Of a stretch of DNA of 64,000 bases, positions 58,201 to 64,000 are shown in pieces. Position numbers and translations under genes: made by a program. The DNA is from Rhizoclosmatium globosum (taxonomy: Eukaryota; Chytridiomycota; Chytridiomycetes; Chytridiales; Chytriomycetaceae): NCBI GenBank assembly GCA_002104985.1, contig MCGO01000150.1, positions 28,903 through 92,902 on the forward strand, read 5' to 3'. Positions within the stretch are counted from its first letter, which is position 1. The number at the start of each line of letters is the position of its first letter. The notes under the pieces were generated by a model. The model did not search any database and was not told the origin of the DNA. It was given only the letters and a program-made list of their open reading frames with translations.

Positions 58201-61200
58201 TGAGCCAATGATGGCCAACCAGATTATTTTCTGGTTGACTTTCGAACTGCACACAAGACCCATTTTGTGAAATGTAACACTCCAATATGAATGCCCTAAG
58301 CACACTGATGTCATAAAATGCAGTCGTATGGGTTTTGGGATGAATTTGAGCCAATGATGGCCAACCAGATTATTTTCTGGTTGACTTTCGAACTGCACAC
58401 AAGACCCATTTTGTGAAATGTAACACTCCAATATGAATGCCCTACACCATTTTTTCTGGTTGACTTTCGAACTGCACACAAACCATTGAAATGTAACACT
58501 CAATATGAATGCCCTAAGCACCTGATGTCATAAAATGCAGTGTATGGTTTTTGGGATGAATTTGAGCCAATGATGGCCAACCAGATTATTTTCTGGTTGA
58601 CTTTCGAACTGCACACAAGACCCATTTTGTGAAATGTAACACTCCAATATGAATGCCCTAACACACTGATGTCATAAAATGCAGTCGTATGGGTTTTGGG
58701 ATGAATTTGAGCCAATGATGGCCAACCAGATTATTTTCTGGTTGACTTTCGAACTGCACACAAGACCCATTTTGTGAAATGTAACACTCCAATATGAATG
58801 CCCTAAGCACACTGATGTCATAAAATGCAGTCGTATGGGTTTTTGGGATGAATTTGAGCCAATGATGGCCAACCAGATTATTTTCTGGTTGACTTTCGAA
58901 CTGCACACAAGACCCATTTTGTGAAATGTAACACTCCAATATGAATGCCCTAACACACTGATGTCATAAAATGCAGTCGTATGGGTTTGTGGGATGAATT
59001 TGAGCCAATGATGGCCAACCAGATTATTTTCTGGTTGACTTTCGAACTGCACACAAGACCCATTTTGTGAAATGTAACACTCCAATATGAATGCCCTAAG
59101 CACACTGATGTCATAAAATGCAGTCGTATGGGTTTTTGGGATGAATTTGAGCCAATGATGGCCAACCAGATTATTTTCTGGTTGACTTTCGAACTGCACA
59201 CAAGACCCATTTTGTGAAATGTAACACTCCAATATGAATGCCCTAAGCACACTGATGTCATAAAATGCAGTCGTATGGTTTTGGGATGAATTTGAGCCAA
59301 TGATGGCCAACCAGATTATTTTCTGGTTGACTTTCGAACTGCACACAAGACCCATTTTGTGAAATGTAACACTCCAATATGAATGCCCTAACACACTGAT
59401 GTCATAAAATGCAGTCGTATGGGTTTGTGGGATGAATTTGAGCCAATGATGGCCAACCAGATTATTTTCTGGTTGACTTTCGAACTGCACACAAGACCCA
59501 TTTTGTGAAATGTAACACTCCAATATGAATGCCCTAACCACACTGATGTCATAAAATGCAGTCGTATGGTTTTTGGGATGAATTTGAGCCAATGATGGCC
59601 AACCAGATTATTTTCTGGTTGACTTTCGAACTGCACACAAGACCCATTTTGTGAAATGTAACACTCCAATATGAATGCCCTAAGCACACTGATGTCATAA
59701 AATGCAGTCGTATGGTTTTGGGATGAATTTGAGCCAATGATGGCCAACCAGATTATTTTCTGGTTGACTTTCGAACTGCACACAAGACCCATTTTGTGAA
59801 ATGTAACACTCCAATATGAATGCCCTAGCACCTGATGTCATAAATGCAGTGTATGGTTTTGGATGAATTTGCAATGATGCAACCAATTATTTTCTGGTTG
59901 ACTTTCGAACTGCACACAAGACCCATTTGTGAAATGTAACACTCCAATATGAATGCCCTAAGCACACTGATGTCATAAAATGCAGTCGTATGGGTTTTTG
60001 GGATGAATTTGAGCCAATGATGGCCAACCAGATTATTTTCTGGTTGACTTTCGAACTGCACACAAGACCCATTTTGTGAAATGTAACACTCCAATATGAA
60101 TGCCCTAACACACTGATGTCATAAAATGCAGTCGTATGGGTTTGTGGGATGAATTTGAGCCAATGATGGCCAACCAGATTATTTTCTGGTTGACTTTCGA
60201 ACTGCACACAAGACCCATTTTGTGAAATGTAACACTCCAATATGAATGCCCTAAGCACACTGATGTCATAAAATGCAGTCGTATGGGTTTGTGGGATGAA
60301 TTTGAGCCAATGATGGCCAACCAGATTATTTTCTGGTTGACTTTCGAACTGCACACAAGACCCATTTTGTGAAATGTAACACTCCAATATGAATGCCCTA
60401 AGCACACTGATGTCATAAAATGCAGTCGTATGGGTTTGTGGGATGAATTTGAGCCAATGATGGCCAACCAGATTATTTTCTGGTTGACTTTCGAACTGCA
60501 CACAAGACCCATTTTGTGAAATGTAACACTCCAATATGAATGCCCTAAGCACACTGATGTCATAAAATGCAGTCGTATGGGTTTGTGGGATGAATTTGAG
60601 CCAATGATGGCCAACCAGATTATTTTCTGGTTGACTTTCGAACTGCACACAAGACCCATTTTGTGAAATGTAACACTCCAATATGAATGCCCTAAGCACA
60701 CTGATGTCATAAAATGCAGTCGTATGGGTTTTGGGATGAATTTGAGCCAATGATGGCCAACCAGATTATTTTCTGGTTGACTTTCGAACTGCACACAAGA
60801 CCCATTTTGTGAAATGTAACACTCCAATATGAATGCCCTAAGCACACTGATGTCATAAAATGCAGTCGTATGGGTTTGTGGGATGAATTTGAGCCAATGA
60901 TGGCCAACCAGATTATTTTCTGGTTGACTTTCGAACTGCACACAAGACCCATTTTGTGAAATGTAACACTCCAATATGAATGCCCTAACACACTGATGTC
61001 ATAAAATGCAGTCGTATGGTTTTGGGATGAATTTGAGCCAATGATGGCCAACCAGATTATTTTCTGGTTGACTTTCGAACTGCACACAAGACCCATTTTG
61101 TGAAATGTAACACTCCAATATGAATGCCCTAAGCACACTGATGTCATAAAATGCAGTCGTATGGTTTTTGGGATGAATTTGAGCCAATGATGGCCAACCA

Positions 61201-63910
61201 GATTATTTTCTGGTTGACTTTCGAACTGCACACAAGACCCATTTGTGAAATGTAACACTCCAATATGAATGCCCTAACCACAACCATGATTGTTTTCTGG
61301 TTGACTTTCGAACTGCACACAAGACCCATTTTGTGAAATGTAACACTCCAATATGAATGCCCTAAGCACACTGATGTCATAAAATGCAGTCGTATGGTTT
61401 TGGGATGAATTTGAGCCAATGATGGCCAACCAGATTATTTTCTGGTTGACTTTCGAACTGCACACAAGACCCATTTTGTGAAATGTAACACTCCAATATG
61501 AATGCCCTAAGCACACTGATGTCATAAAATGCAGTCGTATGGGTTTGTGGGATGAATTTGAGCCAATGATGGCCAACCAGATTATTTTCTGGTTGACTTT
61601 CGAACTGCACACAAGACCCATTTTGTGAAATGTAACACTCCAATATGAATGCCCTAAGCACACTGATGTCATAAAATGCAGTCGTATGGGTTTGTGGGAT
61701 GAATTTGAGCCAATGATGGCCAACCAGATTATTTTCTGGTTGACTTTCGAACTGCACACAAGACCCATTTTGTGAAATGTAACACTCCAATATGAATGCC
61801 CTAAGCACACTGATGTCATAAAATGCAGTCGTATGGGTTTGTGGGATGAATTTGAGCCAATGATGGCCAACCAGATTATTTTCTGGTTGACTTTCGAACT
61901 GCACACAAGACCCATTTTGTGAAATGTAACACTCCAATATGAATGCCCTAAGCACACTGATGTCATAAAATGCAGTCGTATGGGTTTGTGGGATGAATTT
62001 GAGCCAATGATGGCCAACCAGATTATTTTCTGGTTGACTTTCGAACTGCACACAAGACCCATTTTGTGAAATGTAACACTCCAATATGAATGCCCTAAGC
62101 ACACTGATGTCATAAAATGCAGTCGTATGGGTTTGTGGGATGAATTTGAGCCAATGATGGCCAACCAGATTATTTTCTGGTTGACTTTCGAACTGCACAC
62201 AAGACCCATTTTGTGAAATTAACACTCCAATATGAATGCCCTAAGCACACTGATGTCATAAAATGCAGTCGTATGGTTTTTGGGTGAATTTGAGCCAATG
62301 ATGGCCAACCAGATTATTTTCTGGTTGACTTTCGAACTGCACACAAGACCCATTTTGTGAAATGTAACACTCCAATATGAATGCCCTAAGCACACTGATG
62401 TCATAAAATGCAGTCGTATGGGTTTTGGGATGAATTTGAGCCAATGATGGCCAACCAGATTATTTTCTGGTTGACTTTCGAACTGCACACAAGACCCATT
62501 TTGTGAAATGTAACACTCCAATATGAATGCCCTAAGCACACTGATGTCATAAATGCAGTCGTATGGTTTTGGGATGAATTTGAGCCAATGATGGCCAACC
62601 AGATTATTTTCTGGTTGACTTTCGAACTGCACACAAGACCCATTTTGTGAAATGTAACACTCCAATATGAATGCCCTAACACACTGATGTCATAAAATGC
62701 AGTCGTATGGGTTTGTGGGATGAATTTGAGCCAATGATGGCCACCAGATTATTTTCTGGTTGACTTTCGAACTGCACACAAGACCCATTTTGTGAAATGT
62801 AACACTCCAATATGAATGCCCTAACCACACTGATGTCATAAAATGCAGTCGTATGGTTTGTGGGATGAATTTGAGCCAATGATGGCCAACCAGATTATTT
62901 TCTGGTTGACTTTCGAACTGCACACAAGACCCATTTGTGAAATGTAACACTCCAATATGAATGCCCTAAGCACACTGATGTCATAAAATGCAGTCGTATG
63001 GGTTTGTGGATGAATTTGAGCCAATGATGGCCAACCAGATTATTTTCTGGTTGACTTTCGAACTGCACACAAGACCCATTTTGTGAAATGTAACACTCCA
63101 ATATGAATGCCCTAAGCACACTGATGTCATAAAATGCAGTTGTATGGTTTTTGGGATGAATTTGAGCCAATGATGGCCAACCAGATTATTTTCTGGTTGA
63201 CTTTCGAACTGCACACAAGACCCATTTTGTGAAATGTAACACTCCAATATGAATGCCCTAAGCACACTGATGTCATAAAATGCAGTCGTATGGTTTTGGG
63301 TTGAATTTGAGCCAATGATGGCCAACCCAGATTATTTTTCTGGTTGACTTTCGAACTGCACACAAGACCCATTTTGTGAAATGTAACACTCCAATATGAA
63401 TGCCCTAAGCACACTGATGTCATAAAATGCAGTCGTATGGTTTTTGGGATGAATTTGAGCCAATGATGGCCAACCAGATTATTTTCTGGGTTGACTTTCG
63501 AACTGCACACAAGACCCATTTTGTGAAATGTAACACTCCAATATGAATGCCCTAAGCACACTGATGTCATAAAATGCAGTTGTATGGGTTTTTGGGATGA
63601 TTTGAGCCAATGATGGCCAACCAGATTATTTTCTGGTTGACTTTCGAACTGCACACAAGACCCATTTTGTGAAATGTAACACTCCAATATGAATGCCCTA
63701 AGCACACTGATGTCATAAAATGCAGTTGTATGGGTTTGTGGGATGAATTTGAGCCAATGATGGCCAAACCAGATTATTTTCTGGTTGACTTTCGAACTGC
63801 AACACAAGACCCATTTTGTGAAATGTAACACTCCAATATGAATGCCCTAAGCACACTGATGTCATAAAATGCAGTTATGGTTTTTGGGATGAATTGAGCC
63901 ATGATGGCCG
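52230..63910 (+). repeat. Satellite array, about 79 monomers of 144-147 bp
   Basis: A head-to-tail tandem array with clear monomers from about 52310 and one or two decayed units before that. Spacing of a fixed landmark (TAACACTCCA) over the first monomers is 145, 144, 144, 146, 147, 145 and 147 bp; from 61486 to 62074 it is 147 bp four times in a row. Every monomer has an inverted repeat CAACCAGA-6 nt-TCTGGTTG. Variation is concentrated in T/G homopolymers (GGGTTTTTGGG, CCCATTTTGTG) and in CCCTAAGCACAC versus CCCTAACCACAC. Four short monomers share one internal deletion (near 55660, 57490, 58445 and 61275). Unique sequence lies on both sides. Centromeric or heterochromatic satellite is the likely class. 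Confidence 0.97.
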
Positions 63911-64000
63911 CCACAACACAGTTCATTCAAACCTCGAATCCTTAAAATCTGAGTATGCAAACAGTTTGTATGGTCCTGATACATTCATTTCTACTCTGAG
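63911..64000. other. Unique sequence beyond the satellite
   Basis: The last monomer decays at about 63890-63910, after which no satellite is seen. A short open frame begins ATGATGGCCGCCACAACACA near 63902 but stops within 45 bases. Too little is present to call a gene. Confidence 0.5.

Noticed and set aside
52342..63831. Many minus-strand ORFs of 60-327 codons in the satellite
   Set aside because: They are the same monomer read in different frames, with 49-residue periodicity where monomers are 147 bp. There are no start contexts, splice sites or conserved protein features, so they are not genes.
52310..63910. CRISPR array
   Set aside because: The repeat is contiguous 144-147-bp satellite with no unique spacers, in a eukaryotic context.
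52310..63910. Telomeric repeat (CCCTAA) in each monomer
   Set aside because: It occurs once per monomer, never in tandem, and the surrounding bases are conserved satellite. One hexamer per 146 bp is no evidence for a telomere.

Overview
The window looks like nuclear DNA of a zoosporic (flagellated) fungus, most likely a chytrid. Fungal features are a chitin synthase fused to a myosin-motor-like domain, CFEM-like secreted proteins and many short GT-AG introns (mostly about 45-60 nt). The flagellate feature is a clear homologue of CEP164, a distal-appendage protein of centrioles and basal bodies that non-flagellated fungi are not expected to keep. The species assignment is inference.

Layout. 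0-2 kb: four tandem paralogues of a small secreted four-cysteine protein (minus strand). 2-4.3 kb: PARN deadenylase. 4.8-5.6 kb: an F-box/LRR protein. 5.9-9.1 kb: three consecutive CFEM-like secreted, membrane-anchored proteins. 9.5 kb: tRNA-Glu(UUC). 10-15.8 kb: a 1745-residue CEP164-like protein with a WW domain, two tandem PX domains and a long coiled coil. 16.2-16.5 kb: a 142-bp tandem repeat with Pol III-like boxes. 16.7-21 kb: an unknown acidic protein and insulin-degrading enzyme (IDE). 21.8-32.3 kb: accessory F-box genes (LRR, ankyrin, others) around a large disordered coiled-coil protein. 32.4-35.7 kb: a secreted SIMPL-domain protein, HemW and ribokinase. 35.8-41.3 kb: the myosin-motor chitin synthase. 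41.3-45.8 kb: a membrane protein with beta-propeller-type repeats. 46-48.6 kb: the PKA catalytic subunit with a very long N-terminal extension. 49.2-52.1 kb: smaller unknown genes. 52.3-63.9 kb: an 11.6-kb satellite of about 79 monomers of 144-147 bp, with unique sequence on both sides.

No operon-like system is visible. Shared themes are cell wall and surface (chitin synthase, CFEM-like proteins, Cys-rich secreted proteins), ubiquitin-ligase adaptors (five F-box loci), signalling (PKA) and the flagellar base (CEP164). Two things dominate how the window should be read. First, many genes carry isolated one-base frame breaks, often in homopolymers, while the two longest genes (CEP164 and chitin synthase) carry none; I give the span of each such gene and note the breaks. 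Second, a dispersed repeat rich in a GAGCGAAGCGAGC-like core lies inside introns of two different genes, in the same orientation relative to transcription.
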